Positions 50,821 to 59,501 of a stretch of DNA of 64,000 bases are shown in pieces. The DNA comes from Chitinivibrionales bacterium (lineage in GTDB: Bacteria; Fibrobacterota; Chitinivibrionia; Chitinivibrionales; FEN-1185), in NCBI GenBank assembly GCA_035516255.1, contig DATJAL010000031.1:1-64000 (forward strand). The letters run 5' to 3'. A model generated the notes under the pieces. It ran no database searches, was not told the origin of the DNA, and was given only the letters and a program-made list of their open reading frames with translations. Within the stretch, counting starts at the first letter, position 1. Each line of letters starts with the position of its first letter. The position numbers and the translations under genes are program-made.

Positions 50821-52001
50821 AACCTTCGACCCTTTATCAATCACTGAAAACGGACCTGTCCCTTGCCGTCCGCGCCGGTTTTAATCCTTACTACCAGAAA
50901 TTGGAACGGGGAGGTGCGGGAAGGCTGAAGGCGGACCGCGCGCCGCTTTTCGATCTGGCGTCGAACGACTATCTCGGTCTGGCGGCCGACCCGCGCGTCA
51001 AGGCCGCGATGGCGGAGGCGGTGAACCGCTGCGGAGCATCGTTCTGCGGCACGCCGATCGCGGCGGGCTATGCCGGAATTCTGGCGGAGCTTGAGGCGGG
51101 CATCGCGGCCATTACGGGCCTCGAGTCGGCGGTGGCCTTTCCCTCCTGCTATCAGGCGAACAACTCGCTGTTCAGTTCCATCGCCGGCGCGGGAGACGCG
51201 GTCATCGTCGACCACTACGCGCACGCGTCGCTGATCCAGGGCATACGGGCAAGCGGCGCATGTGTCAAGCCATTTTTGCACAACAACACGGATCACCTTG
51301 AAAAGCAACTTGCCGCCTCCCGGAGCTTCAGAAGGGTTTTTGTTGCGACCGAGTCGGTGTTTTCCACCGAAGGGAGCATCGCGCCGTTTGATGTCATCAA
51401 CGACCTGTGCGGACGCTATGATGCGACGGCAGTCATCGATGATTCCCACGGTATCGGCGTCATCGGAAAGAACGGCCGCGGCATCCTCGAGCACGCGGGC
51501 ATCAGCGGTTTCGAGGGAATCTATACCGCGTCGCTCGGCAAGGCTCTCGCCGGCACCGGGGGCGTGATTGCGGGCAGGGAGGCGCTCACCGGATATCTCC
51601 GCTATAACTGTTCAGGACTCATTTATTCAACAGCATTGGTGCCGTCGGCCGCGGCCAGCGTGCTCGCATCAATGAAGATCATTTCGGATGAGTTCGCGGT
51701 CCGCGGGAAGAAAATGTGGGACAATCACGCTCTTCTAAAAGCGCAGTTGACAGATGCGGGATTTGCGTTGGCCGGCGGCGAAGCGCCCATAGCAGCGGTT
51801 ATGTGCGGTTCCTCCGAACGCACCATTTTGCTGGCCAAGCTGTTTTTCGAGAACGGGATATTCTCAACGCCCTTCATTCCGCCTTCCGTGCCCCCGGAGC
51901 AAGGCGTGCTGAGGCTCATCATCGGCGCAAAGGTGGATGAGGCTGACGCGCGCGAATTAGAGCGGCGCGTCGCCGCGATAGGATGCGAGGCCAAACGATG
52001 A
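50817..52001 (+). CDS. Alpha-oxoamine synthase family PLP enzyme (AONS/KBL/SPT-like)
   Basis: 394 aa. 'FDLASNDYLGLAADPRVKAAMAEAVNRCGASFCGTPIAAGY' and 'LAELEAGIAAITGLESAVAFPSCYQANNSLFSSIA', 'VDHYAHASLIQGIRAS', 'ATAVIDDSHGIGVIG' (Asp/His pair) and PLP Lys242 in 'IYTASLGKALAGTGG' define the family. These enzymes condense an amino acid with an acyl thioester and lose CO2 (8-amino-7-oxononanoate, ketosphinganine or amino-ketone products). The direct coupling to a dedicated ACP suggests an acyl-ACP donor. Which amino acid is used cannot be read here. Confidence 0.92.
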   Translation: MKPSTLYQSLKTDLSLAVRAGFNPYYQKLERGGAGRLKADRAPLFDLASNDYLGLAADPRVKAAMAEAVNRCGASFCGTPIAAGYAGILAELEAGIAAITGLESAVAFPSCYQANNSLFSSIAGAGDAVIVDHYAHASLIQGIRASGACVKPFLHNNTDHLEKQLAASRSFRRVFVATESVFSTEGSIAPFDVINDLCGRYDATAVIDDSHGIGVIGKNGRGILEHAGISGFEGIYTASLGKALAGTGGVIAGREALTGYLRYNCSGLIYSTALVPSAAASVLASMKIISDEFAVRGKKMWDNHALLKAQLTDAGFALAGGEAPIAAVMCGSSERTILLAKLFFENGIFSTPFIPPSVPPEQGVLRLIIGAKVDEADARELERRVAAIGCEAKR

Positions 52002-52960
52002 AACACTTTTTCGTGATCAATCCCATGTCCCGCAACGGCCGCAGCGGCGCGTTGACCGGCAAGCTGCTGTCTCTTGCCAAACAGGAAGGCATTTCCCTTG
52101 ACTACGAGATGACAACCTCGCTCGAACATGCCTTTGCGCTCTCGAAACGCGCCAACGAAGAACGGTACGATGTCGTCGTGGCCGTGGGCGGCGACGGAAC
52201 AATCAACCGGGTGCTGAACGGTTTTTTCAACGCCGATGGACAGAGGATTTCCTGCGCCAGGATGGGAGTGATTCACACGGGCACCAGCCCCGATTTCTGC
52301 AAGAGCTACGGCATTCCACGGTCGCTTGAGGGCGCCCTTCACGCCGTTGCGGCCGGGACAACCATTCCGGTGCGGGTGGGCAGGATCGCTTGCACTGCGC
52401 CGCAGGGTTCGCAGACGGAAAGCACGGCCACACCGCCGCAGTTCTTCGGTTGCTGCGCGAACATAGGGCTCGGAGCCGCCCTCGCCCGCGCCGCGAACAG
52501 CGGCATACGGCGGTATGCCGGTGATTTCGCCGGAACCTTTCTTTCCCTGATGAACCTGTTGCGCAGGTACCGGCCCGGCACGGTTTCTCTCAATATCGAC
52601 GGAAACCGTCGCACCCTCACCGGCGTGTATGACATCGCGGTGGGCAGAACGCGCTACATCGCTTCGGGGATCCAGGTGCGGAACGCGCCCGCGCCGCTCG
52701 ACGCAACGTTCTATGTTCTCACGGTAAAAAAGCTGTCGCCCCTGAACATTGCCGCGGTGCTCGGACTGATTTACGGGGGCAAGGAAATTCCCGCGGGCCG
52801 CGATTATATTTCGCTGGAGTACGGCGCGCGCATCTGGATTTCCGGAGGCTCAGGCCTTGAGGTCGAGTTTGACGGCGACCCGGCGGGCGTTTGCCCATGC
52901 GTCATTTCGGCGTCAACCGACCCTCTTGAACTGATCATTGGAGACGGCCATGCCCGGTGA
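51998..52960 (+). CDS. Diacylglycerol kinase-like lipid kinase
   Basis: 320 aa from ATG 51998, overlapping the preceding stop (ATGA). N-terminal 'FFVINPMSRNGRSGALTGKL' and the nucleotide motif 'YDVVVAVGGDGTINRVLNGFF' (GGDGT at about residue 63) identify the DAGK catalytic family (DgkB, sphingosine/ceramide kinases, YegS). 'GCCANIGLGAALARAANS' is the second conserved glycine region. In this operon it may phosphorylate the long-chain amino-alcohol or a glycerolipid product. Confidence 0.9.
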   Translation: MKHFFVINPMSRNGRSGALTGKLLSLAKQEGISLDYEMTTSLEHAFALSKRANEERYDVVVAVGGDGTINRVLNGFFNADGQRISCARMGVIHTGTSPDFCKSYGIPRSLEGALHAVAAGTTIPVRVGRIACTAPQGSQTESTATPPQFFGCCANIGLGAALARAANSGIRRYAGDFAGTFLSLMNLLRRYRPGTVSLNIDGNRRTLTGVYDIAVGRTRYIASGIQVRNAPAPLDATFYVLTVKKLSPLNIAAVLGLIYGGKEIPAGRDYISLEYGARIWISGGSGLEVEFDGDPAGVCPCVISASTDPLELIIGDGHAR

Positions 52961-53990
52961 AAAAGAGATCATCAACATACTGGATGCTGTTCTTCCACAG
53001 GGGCGCTTGAACCGGTGCAATGAATCCGACTGCGAAATCATATCGCTGTGCGGGCAGAAGTTTCTTTTCACCACGGACGAATTTTCCGAGGAGGACAGGT
53101 TTTGCGAACAGGATCCCCGGCTGCTCGGCTGGAACATCGCCGCCGGCGCCCTGAGCGACGTGTATGCGTGCGGCGGCACGCCGCACTACTATGCCCATTC
53201 GTTGACAGTTGCGAAAACATGGGACGGGAAGTTCATCGAGGAGTTCGGCAGGGGGGTGGCCGATGCGCTCGGTGAATCGGGCGCGCGGTTCATGGGGGGG
53301 GATTGCGGGCAGGCGCAGGAATGGCGGTGCTGCGTCTCCATCATCGGGTCGTGCGACGGCGAGCCGATCACCCGCATGGGCGCGCGGCCTGGCGACCGTA
53401 TTTATTTGAGCGGGCGTGTCGGCGCGGGAAATGTGCAGGCCGCGCTTGGCATGTCGCCGTTTGGAAAAAGGGGCGTTCCCGGATTGCCCGGCATCAGGTT
53501 CAGGCTCCGCGCCAGGGAATCGGCGCTGGTGAAGCGGAATGCATCCTCCTGCATTGACACAAGCGACGGCGTCTGGAAGTCGCTCACCATTATCGCCGAC
53601 CTCAACCGGTGCGGTTACGCCGTGGATTCGCTGCCGTACCACCGCGCCGGCGTCCTGCTCGCCAAGGCAGTGGCCATGCCGGCAATAATGCTTTTTTTCG
53701 CCGAATGCGGGGAGTATGAACTACTCTGCACCATTCCGGAAAAGTCCGAGCGTGATTTTCTCAGGGAAGCGGGGGAAAAGGGCCTGCGCTTTTTCCGTAT
53801 CGGAACCGTCACCGAAAACCTCAGGACAATCGCCGATGGAAAGAACACGCTCGAGGTGGGCGATCTGCACATCGAGGCCCGCGGCTTCGAATCGACCCGG
53901 GAATATCTTACGGCCTTGACCGGCTGGATCAAACGGCAACGCTCGCGGGAAACGGAGTCCTTAAGCGGGGGAGCGCATCATGCCGCGTAG
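52950..53990 (+). CDS. ThiL/PurM-like ATP-binding protein
   Basis: 346 aa from ATG 52950 (GGAGA upstream), overlapping the kinase stop by 11 nt. AIR synthase/ThiL fold: 'FLFTTDEFSEEDRFCEQDPRLLGWNIAAGALSDVYACGGTPHYYAHSLTV' and 'GARFMGGDCGQAQEW', with 'GDRIYLSGRVGAGNVQAALGM' and 'NASSCIDTSDGVWKSLTIIADLNRCGYAVDSLPYH'. The N-terminal GDDAA of true ThiL is replaced by 'NESDCE', so this is not a housekeeping thiamine-phosphate kinase. Probably an ATP-dependent phosphorylating or activating step in the pathway. Confidence 0.85.
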   Translation: MPGEKEIINILDAVLPQGRLNRCNESDCEIISLCGQKFLFTTDEFSEEDRFCEQDPRLLGWNIAAGALSDVYACGGTPHYYAHSLTVAKTWDGKFIEEFGRGVADALGESGARFMGGDCGQAQEWRCCVSIIGSCDGEPITRMGARPGDRIYLSGRVGAGNVQAALGMSPFGKRGVPGLPGIRFRLRARESALVKRNASSCIDTSDGVWKSLTIIADLNRCGYAVDSLPYHRAGVLLAKAVAMPAIMLFFAECGEYELLCTIPEKSERDFLREAGEKGLRFFRIGTVTENLRTIADGKNTLEVGDLHIEARGFESTREYLTALTGWIKRQRSRETESLSGGAHHAA

Positions 53991-55251
53991 GGTCGTCATC
54001 ACCGGCATGGGGCCGGTCACGAGCATCGGCATCGGCAAGGACGCGTTCTGGCGCTCGCTGTTGCGCAAGGGGATCGTTGTTTCGCCGGTGCCCGAAGCGT
54101 TTGAGCGCACCTGTCAACTTCACTCGCGCTGGTACGCGCCCCTGCCTGCCGTCTCCCTCGGGGATTACGGCATGGATTTTCATTTCGCAAGCGCCATGCA
54201 GCCCGAGGACCGGATGGCGGTCGCGGGCGCAAAGCTGGCGCTTGACGACGCGGGATTTCCCCTTGAGCGCACCGGCGCCGGGCTTGCGGTGAAGGACCTC
54301 GGTTCCTGCAGCGTGCTCATCGGCACCGGGCTGAGCGGCCTTCAGAGCGCGTTCGAATCGTACCTCGCGCACCGCCTGCCGCAGGAACTGCTCGACCGGC
54401 TCGCGGTGCAGAAAAGGATAAAGTTCAACCGGATGGTCATCCCGGCAACCATGCCCAATTCGCCCGCGGCATGGGTCTCCATCTGCTTCGGCGTGCACGG
54501 CCAGAGCGCGACCATCAACGCCTCGTGCGCGTCGGGAACCTGCGCCGTGGGCGAGGCGTTCCGCCGGATACGCGACGGGTACGACGACACGGTCCTGTGC
54601 GGCGGCGTTGAGAACCTGAGGGACGAAAGCGGCGCGATCATGCGCGGGTTCGACATACTCGGCACATTGACAAAAAGTAAAGACGGCCCGCCGCGCCCGT
54701 TTTCAAAAAACAGGAGCGGCTTTCTTTTTGCCGAGGGCGCCGCCTGCCTGCTGGTGATGGAGGCGCTCGAGCGCGCGCGGTCGCGCAAGGCGCGCGTCTA
54801 TGCCGAGGTGCTCGATTACCGCGCGTGCAGCGACGCGGCGAACATCGTCCAGATAGAAAAGGAGGGGCGGCAGATAGCGCGGATGCTCGCGGAAATTTCC
54901 AGGGGCAGGCACATCGACTACCTTAACGCCCACGGCACCGGCACCGAGCCCAACGACGACGTGGAGGCGCGGGCCGTTGCGTCCGTGTTCGGCGCCCGCG
55001 CTGAACAGCCGCTTGTCAATTCGACCAAGGGCATTCTCGGCCACACGCTGGGCGCGAGCGGCGCCCTGGAAGCCGCGGTGACCGCGCTTTCCCTGACGCA
55101 GGGCGTTGTGCACGGCAACCTCACCGACGACCCCGTGGAAGGCCTGAATCTGCCGCTTGAACCGGTCACCCGCCCGATACGGACGGCGCTGACCGTTTCC
55201 TACGGATTCGGCGGCCATAATGCGGCGCTGCTCCTGGGAAAGGTGCCTTGA
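53980..55251 (+). CDS. Beta-ketoacyl-ACP synthase (KAS II-type)
   Basis: 423 aa, overlapping the previous gene by 11 nt. 'RRVVITGMGPVTSIGIGKDAFWRSL' start; catalytic Cys183 in 'TINASCASGTCAVGEAF', His318 in 'LNAHGTGTEPND', His355 in 'GILGHTLGASGALEA', and 'VSYGFGGHNAALLL' near the end. Triad intact, so catalytically competent. It probably extends the acyl chain on the operon's ACP before or after the oxoamine synthase step. No ketoreductase or dehydratase of a normal FAS is in the operon. Confidence 0.93.
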   Translation: MPRRVVITGMGPVTSIGIGKDAFWRSLLRKGIVVSPVPEAFERTCQLHSRWYAPLPAVSLGDYGMDFHFASAMQPEDRMAVAGAKLALDDAGFPLERTGAGLAVKDLGSCSVLIGTGLSGLQSAFESYLAHRLPQELLDRLAVQKRIKFNRMVIPATMPNSPAAWVSICFGVHGQSATINASCASGTCAVGEAFRRIRDGYDDTVLCGGVENLRDESGAIMRGFDILGTLTKSKDGPPRPFSKNRSGFLFAEGAACLLVMEALERARSRKARVYAEVLDYRACSDAANIVQIEKEGRQIARMLAEISRGRHIDYLNAHGTGTEPNDDVEARAVASVFGARAEQPLVNSTKGILGHTLGASGALEAAVTALSLTQGVVHGNLTDDPVEGLNLPLEPVTRPIRTALTVSYGFGGHNAALLLGKVP

Positions 55252-55252
55252 C

Positions 55253-56284
55253 ATGGAAAAAGTCCTGATCACCGGTGCTACCGGTCTTATCGGCAGCCAT
55301 GTCGCCGAAGCGTTGTGCGACTGCGGGTATTCCTGCATCGCGTTCGTCCGCGCGCCTTCGCGGCTGCCCGAGGAACTTGGCGGGCGCGTGGAGACCAGAA
55401 TTGGGGACATCCGCGACCTTGACGCGTTCACCGCCGCGGCCCGAGGCTGTTCCTCGATCGTCCATGCCGCGGGAATGGCCGCCGACTGGGGCGACAAGGC
55501 CGATTTTCTCAACATCAATGTGCGGGGCACCCTCAACGCGCTCGAGGCCGCCCGCACAAACGGCTGCGCCCACGTCATTGTCACTGGATCGATTTCGTCC
55601 TACGGCGAGGAGGACTGCGCGTTTGTCAAGGATGAAACATCCCCCTTTAATCCGCATTACCGTTATTTCCTCGACCGGCTGTTCCCCTGTAAATTAAACT
55701 GGTACCGTGACTCGAAGGCCGAAACCACACGGCAGGCCATGGCGTTTTCGGCGCGCCACGGCATCAACTGCACGATCCTGGAACCCGCGTGGGTATACGG
55801 GGAGCGCGAATTCAATTCGGGCTTTTTCAGTTATGTCAAATCCGTCCAGCAGGGCCTCGGCTTCCTGCCCGGATCAAAACGGAACACCTTTCATGCCGTT
55901 TACGCGCGCGACTGCGCGAAAGCGTACGCGCTCGCGCTGCGGAAAAAACCGAAAGGCGTGGAGCGGATCATCATCGGCAATCCCCGGCCCCAGCCCATGC
56001 ATGAGCTATTCGGGCTTTTCTGCGCCGAGGCCGGGCTCAAACCGCCCCGCCTGCTGCCGAAGTGGGTGGCGTATCCGCCGGCTTTTGCGCTGGAGGCGGC
56101 ATGCACGCTTTTCCGGAGCAAAAAACCGCCGCTTCTTTCCCGGGGCAGGGTAAACATGTTTTACGATTCGATTGGCTATTCCACGGAAAAGGCCCGCGCG
56201 CTTCTCGGCTTTACCTGCGACTACACGCTCGGCCAGGGCATCCGCAACGCCGTGCAATGGTACCGCAAAAAAGGATACTTATAA
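55253..56284 (+). CDS. NAD-dependent epimerase/dehydratase (extended SDR)
   Basis: 343 aa from ATG 55253, two bases after the ketosynthase stop. NAD motif 'VLITGATGLIGSHVAEAL', 'VHAAGMAADWGDKADFLNINVRGTLNALEAA', catalytic 'WYRDSKAETTRQAMAF' (YxxxK) and 'EPAWVYGEREF', 'NTFHAVYARDCAKAYALAL'. It resembles 3-beta-HSD/CerR-like and dihydroflavonol-reductase-like SDRs that reduce a keto group on lipids. A good candidate for reducing the amino-ketone made by the oxoamine synthase. Confidence 0.88.
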   Translation: MEKVLITGATGLIGSHVAEALCDCGYSCIAFVRAPSRLPEELGGRVETRIGDIRDLDAFTAAARGCSSIVHAAGMAADWGDKADFLNINVRGTLNALEAARTNGCAHVIVTGSISSYGEEDCAFVKDETSPFNPHYRYFLDRLFPCKLNWYRDSKAETTRQAMAFSARHGINCTILEPAWVYGEREFNSGFFSYVKSVQQGLGFLPGSKRNTFHAVYARDCAKAYALALRKKPKGVERIIIGNPRPQPMHELFGLFCAEAGLKPPRLLPKWVAYPPAFALEAACTLFRSKKPPLLSRGRVNMFYDSIGYSTEKARALLGFTCDYTLGQGIRNAVQWYRKKGYL

Positions 56285-56296
56285 ATCGGAGGACGC

Positions 56297-57574
56297 ATGA
56301 AAAGAATACAAAACGTCACCGGCCTTGGCCGTTCGGTTTTTCTGCTGCGGCTCGAGCTCGCGGTATTTTTCCATTTTCTGCCTTCTCTTGTCACCGGCCG
56401 CATCTCGTTGCCCCGGTTCGCGGCTTTTTTAAAACGGCTGCTGTTTTTTCTCTCCAGGCTGCGGCACAACAAGTTCGCGCGCATCGGCAATGCCGCGAGA
56501 ATAGACCTGTATGTGCCGGGATTTCCTTCGCGCGCCTTTTACACGGCATGCGAGAAGTTTTCGGTGTTCGGGACAAAACTGCCCTGCGCCACCGTGCTTG
56601 TCTCGGTCACCTCGGCATGCCGGTATGCGTGTCCGCATTGCTACCAGCGCCGCGACAAGGGAGCGGACATGCCTCTCCCGGCGCTGGTGGGCGTCGTGCG
56701 GCGGCTCCAGGACATGGGCGTCGCCTTTTTCAACGTCGAGGGCGGCGAGCCGTTTCTTGTGTACGACCGCCTGAAAAGCGTTTGCGCCGCAATTGACGCG
56801 CGCTCGGAGGTATGGGTGAATTCCACGGGCGACGGCATGACCCTTGACCGGTTGAAGGAGTTGAAGGGCCTCAACCTGACCGCCATCATGTTTTCCCTGC
56901 ACACCGCGCAGCCGGAAAAGCTCAACCGGTTCATGGGGTCGGCAAGCGCGTGGGAAAATCTTGAACGCGGGGTATCCCTGTGCCACGAGGCCGGCGTTCC
57001 GGTGACGTTCAACGCCTGCATCCCCAGGGAGGACTTTTTTAACGGCGAGTTCGAGAAGATAATGGAGAAGGCAAGGGAGTGGAACTCCGGCCTGATCCAA
57101 TTGATAAAACCGAAGCCGGCAGGCGCGCGCATGGAACAGGGCGTGGAAACCATCCTGCCGGACGATAGGGAGGCAATCAGGCGGAAAATCCACCGTTACA
57201 ACCACGACGCCGCGTACCGATCATACCCGTCAATTTCCGCGCAGATTCTCGAGGAGGCGCCGGAGGTGTTCGGCTGCACCGCCGGGGGGACCGACCGGTT
57301 TTACCTCAACGCAAAAGGCGACGTGCAGCCGTGCGAGTTCCTTAACATTTCCTTCGGCAACGTCACCCGGGAGGATTTTTCTTCAATTTACAAGCGCATG
57401 CGCGCCTGTTTTGAAAAACCCGGCCAAACCTGGCTCTGCGAGGCCTATTCGGCAAAAATTAGGGAAGTGGCCGGTGAAACCGGCGTGCTGCCGCTCGGGA
57501 CCGAAGAATCGGAAAAAATCTATATAAACTGGGAGAGGGGCAAGGCAACGGAGCTGTATAAGGTCCTGGAATAA
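56297..57574 (+). CDS. Radical SAM enzyme with Cys-rich C-terminus (SPASM-like)
   Basis: 425 aa, GGAGG before the ATG. A hydrophobic N-terminal region (~residues 15-60) suggests membrane association. Cluster motif CxxxCxxC in 'SVTSACRYACPHCYQRRD' (~residues 108-115), 'FFNVEGGEPFLVYD' (GGEP) and 'NLTAIMFSLHTAQPEKLNRFMG'. The C-terminal part has 'VFGCTAGGTDRFYLNAKGDVQPCEFLNISFGNV', as in SPASM/MoaA-like enzymes. Reaction unknown; last gene of the operon. Confidence 0.9.
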   Translation: MKRIQNVTGLGRSVFLLRLELAVFFHFLPSLVTGRISLPRFAAFLKRLLFFLSRLRHNKFARIGNAARIDLYVPGFPSRAFYTACEKFSVFGTKLPCATVLVSVTSACRYACPHCYQRRDKGADMPLPALVGVVRRLQDMGVAFFNVEGGEPFLVYDRLKSVCAAIDARSEVWVNSTGDGMTLDRLKELKGLNLTAIMFSLHTAQPEKLNRFMGSASAWENLERGVSLCHEAGVPVTFNACIPREDFFNGEFEKIMEKAREWNSGLIQLIKPKPAGARMEQGVETILPDDREAIRRKIHRYNHDAAYRSYPSISAQILEEAPEVFGCTAGGTDRFYLNAKGDVQPCEFLNISFGNVTREDFSSIYKRMRACFEKPGQTWLCEAYSAKIREVAGETGVLPLGTEESEKIYINWERGKATELYKVLE

Positions 57575-57672
57575 TAACACAACAATGGCGTGGAACCCGA
57601 GGAAAAAATATTTTCTTATGGTAATAGAAGTTCTTCATCGCCCGAGAAACAAATTTCTTAAAGACCGTTTTT

Positions 57673-58740
57673 ATGAAAAAGCCCGTCATCTTGTTTTGCA
57701 TCCTCTGTCTTATTTCCTGTTTGTTAAGCAATTGCGGCAAGACCATCAGCCCGACAGAGGGCAAGCACCGTTCCCAGGACATCCCCGCGAACGTCGTCGC
57801 CTCGGACACGCTCACGAGCGGCGTGGTGCAGATCACCTGGGACAGCGTCGCGGGCGCGCGGGGCTATCTTGTGTTCCGCGCAAAGGGCATGTCCGATTCC
57901 TTTCTTCCTATTTCTCCGGAAGTGGCGGGCCGGCTTTATCTCGATTCCACCGCCGTGCCGGATACCGCGTACTTTTACCGGGTCTGCTCGGTGTTGAGCA
58001 GCGGAGATACCAGCCTGCCCAGCGCTCCGGACATGGGAGAGGCCCGTCTTGACACAACGACATACATTCCCGCTTTTTCCGCGTCCGACGGCGCCTATGC
58101 CGACCGCGTCGCGCTTTCGTGGAGAAGGCCTTTTGCGCACACCACGGTCATTGCCGCAAGCTCGGATTCCACCGGCACCGTCTGGACGCCGATATGCACC
58201 ACGTCAACCGCCACCGGATGCAGCGATTCCCTCGTCACGCCGGGCCCGCACCGCTACCGGCTCGCGGTGATAAGCGATTCCGCCGCCGGCACCCTATACT
58301 ATTATGACAACGGCTACCGGCTGGTCACGGACAAGGAGTTTTTCATCGAGATGAACAAGACCGTCAAGCATTCCGAGGCGAAGCTGACCAAACTCGGGTC
58401 GCTCGGCTCCGAACAGGTGCAGGGCGACACGACCGGCACGCTCACCTACAACGCGATGATGAAAGGGCTTTCCCTGGTGAACGTCACCATCGACTATGTT
58501 GACTACCGCGACTTTTACCTGACCCTCAACGGCAGGCAGGCCACGGCCATCACCAACGTGTTGAACCAGAGCGGCATCGTCACCGACACTGTGTATGTCA
58601 CCGGCATTTACCCGGGCGCGGTGGTGTACAACATCAATGTCAGCAACGGCGCGCCCGTAAGCGGGACCTATACCGTGATCCAGCAGGGGAGGCCGCCGGG
58701 CGTGATCCAGTTTGCGGATGTAGAGCAGTATGTGTTATAA
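57673..58740 (+). CDS. Lipoprotein with fibronectin type III-like domain
   Basis: 355 aa. Signal and lipobox 'LISCLLSNC' (Cys21 likely). Residues ~35-115 form an Fn3-like module ('PANVVASDTLTSGVVQITWDSVAGARGYLVFRAKGMSDSFLPI...DTAYFYRVCSVLSSGDTSLPSAP'); a second partial module follows. The C-terminal part is beta-rich ('TLTYNAMMKGLSLVNVTIDYVDYRDFYLTLNGRQ'). Extracellular or periplasmic adhesion/scaffold role is likely; no enzyme motif. About 100 nt after the biosynthetic operon, probably separate. Confidence 0.78.
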   Translation: MKKPVILFCILCLISCLLSNCGKTISPTEGKHRSQDIPANVVASDTLTSGVVQITWDSVAGARGYLVFRAKGMSDSFLPISPEVAGRLYLDSTAVPDTAYFYRVCSVLSSGDTSLPSAPDMGEARLDTTTYIPAFSASDGAYADRVALSWRRPFAHTTVIAASSDSTGTVWTPICTTSTATGCSDSLVTPGPHRYRLAVISDSAAGTLYYYDNGYRLVTDKEFFIEMNKTVKHSEAKLTKLGSLGSEQVQGDTTGTLTYNAMMKGLSLVNVTIDYVDYRDFYLTLNGRQATAITNVLNQSGIVTDTVYVTGIYPGAVVYNINVSNGAPVSGTYTVIQQGRPPGVIQFADVEQYVL

Positions 58741-58774
58741 ATGTTAGATTGATAAAATAGAAGAAAGAAAATTC

Positions 58775-58806
58775 AAGACATGGTAGGGGCTCTGCCCCCA
58801 AAACCC
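58775..58806 (+). repeat. 'AAGACATGGTAGGGGC' repeat
   Basis: aagacatggtaggggctctgcccccaaaacccc; its inverse is at 63650-63683 with a slightly different loop. Between the lipoprotein and the 58905 hairpin there is no gene. Confidence 0.6.
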
Positions 58807-58902
58807 CGTAGGGAAAGGGCAAATGACATAATGGAAGGTGCGAAGCACCATTACCTTACCCTTGCGGAATGAAATGACAAAATGCTTATTATATCGCCCT
58901 CC

Positions 58903-58927
58903 AACCTCCCCCGGGAGGCTTTTTTTG
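58903..58927 (+). terminator. Possible rho-independent terminator
   Basis: AACCTCCC-CC-GGGAGGC followed by a run of seven T. Short loop and GC stem; probably ends transcripts from the 57.7 kb lipoprotein. Confidence 0.5.
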
Positions 58928-58966
58928 GGGAACAGATTTTAACTCATTTACCGCACTGCACTTCCG

Positions 58967-59482
58967 TCAGTTCCTCGGGTGCACTGTCCTGATGTCAATA
59001 GGACACTTCTCAAAATCCGCAAGAATGTGGCTGAATCTCCACGTGTTCACTTTTTGCGTCGCCTCGTAATAGTTGTATTTGACAACCGGCAGGTTCTGCT
59101 TTAAAAAGAAATTGAGGCTGTCGTCGTTCAGCGAATCGAACGCGACGCGGTGAAACATGTAGGCGTTCAGCACGTATTGCCGGACCGCGATCACCGAATT
59201 CGGCGCGATGTCGATGGTTGTGCCGTAATGATCGTGGTCGTATTCGAAAAAGAGGGTGTGCTCGCCGGCCGGCACCACCGCTTCCGTTATTTTGTCCTTG
59301 AACGTCTTTCCGACCAGCAGGGAGTCAACGTAAAAGTCCACCGCTTCGTCGGAATTGCCCTCGTTTCTCACTATAATGAAAAGCGCCTCCTCCTTCTCGC
59401 GCGGAACGTTGGAGACCTCTTCAAGGCACCCGGCAATCAGCGTGACCGAAACGGCAATAAAACAAATTTTGATCAATCGCAT
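58967..59482 (-). CDS. Lipoprotein of unknown function
   Basis: 171 aa, AAGGGATG before the ATG. Lipobox 'VTLIAGC' (Cys19). 'ALFIIVRNEGNSDEAVDFYVDSLLVGKTFKDKITEAVVPAGEHTLFFEYDHDHYGTTIDIAPNSVIAV' looks like a small PEGA-type beta domain (short sandwich with 'V.aGehtl'). C-terminus 'YEATQKVNTWRFSHILADFEKCPIDIRTVHPRN'. Not recognised beyond this. First of three minus-strand genes with similar spacing. Confidence 0.75.
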   Translation of the reverse strand: MRLIKICFIAVSVTLIAGCLEEVSNVPREKEEALFIIVRNEGNSDEAVDFYVDSLLVGKTFKDKITEAVVPAGEHTLFFEYDHDHYGTTIDIAPNSVIAVRQYVLNAYMFHRVAFDSLNDDSLNFFLKQNLPVVKYNYYEATQKVNTWRFSHILADFEKCPIDIRTVHPRN

Positions 59483-59501
59483 GCTGCATCCCTTCGTGGT
59501 G

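Noticed and set aside
48350-57574. Biotin synthesis operon
   Set aside because: Although the oxoamine synthase resembles BioF, there is no BioA, BioB or BioD, and the neighbours (KAS, lipid kinase, UbiA) do not fit.
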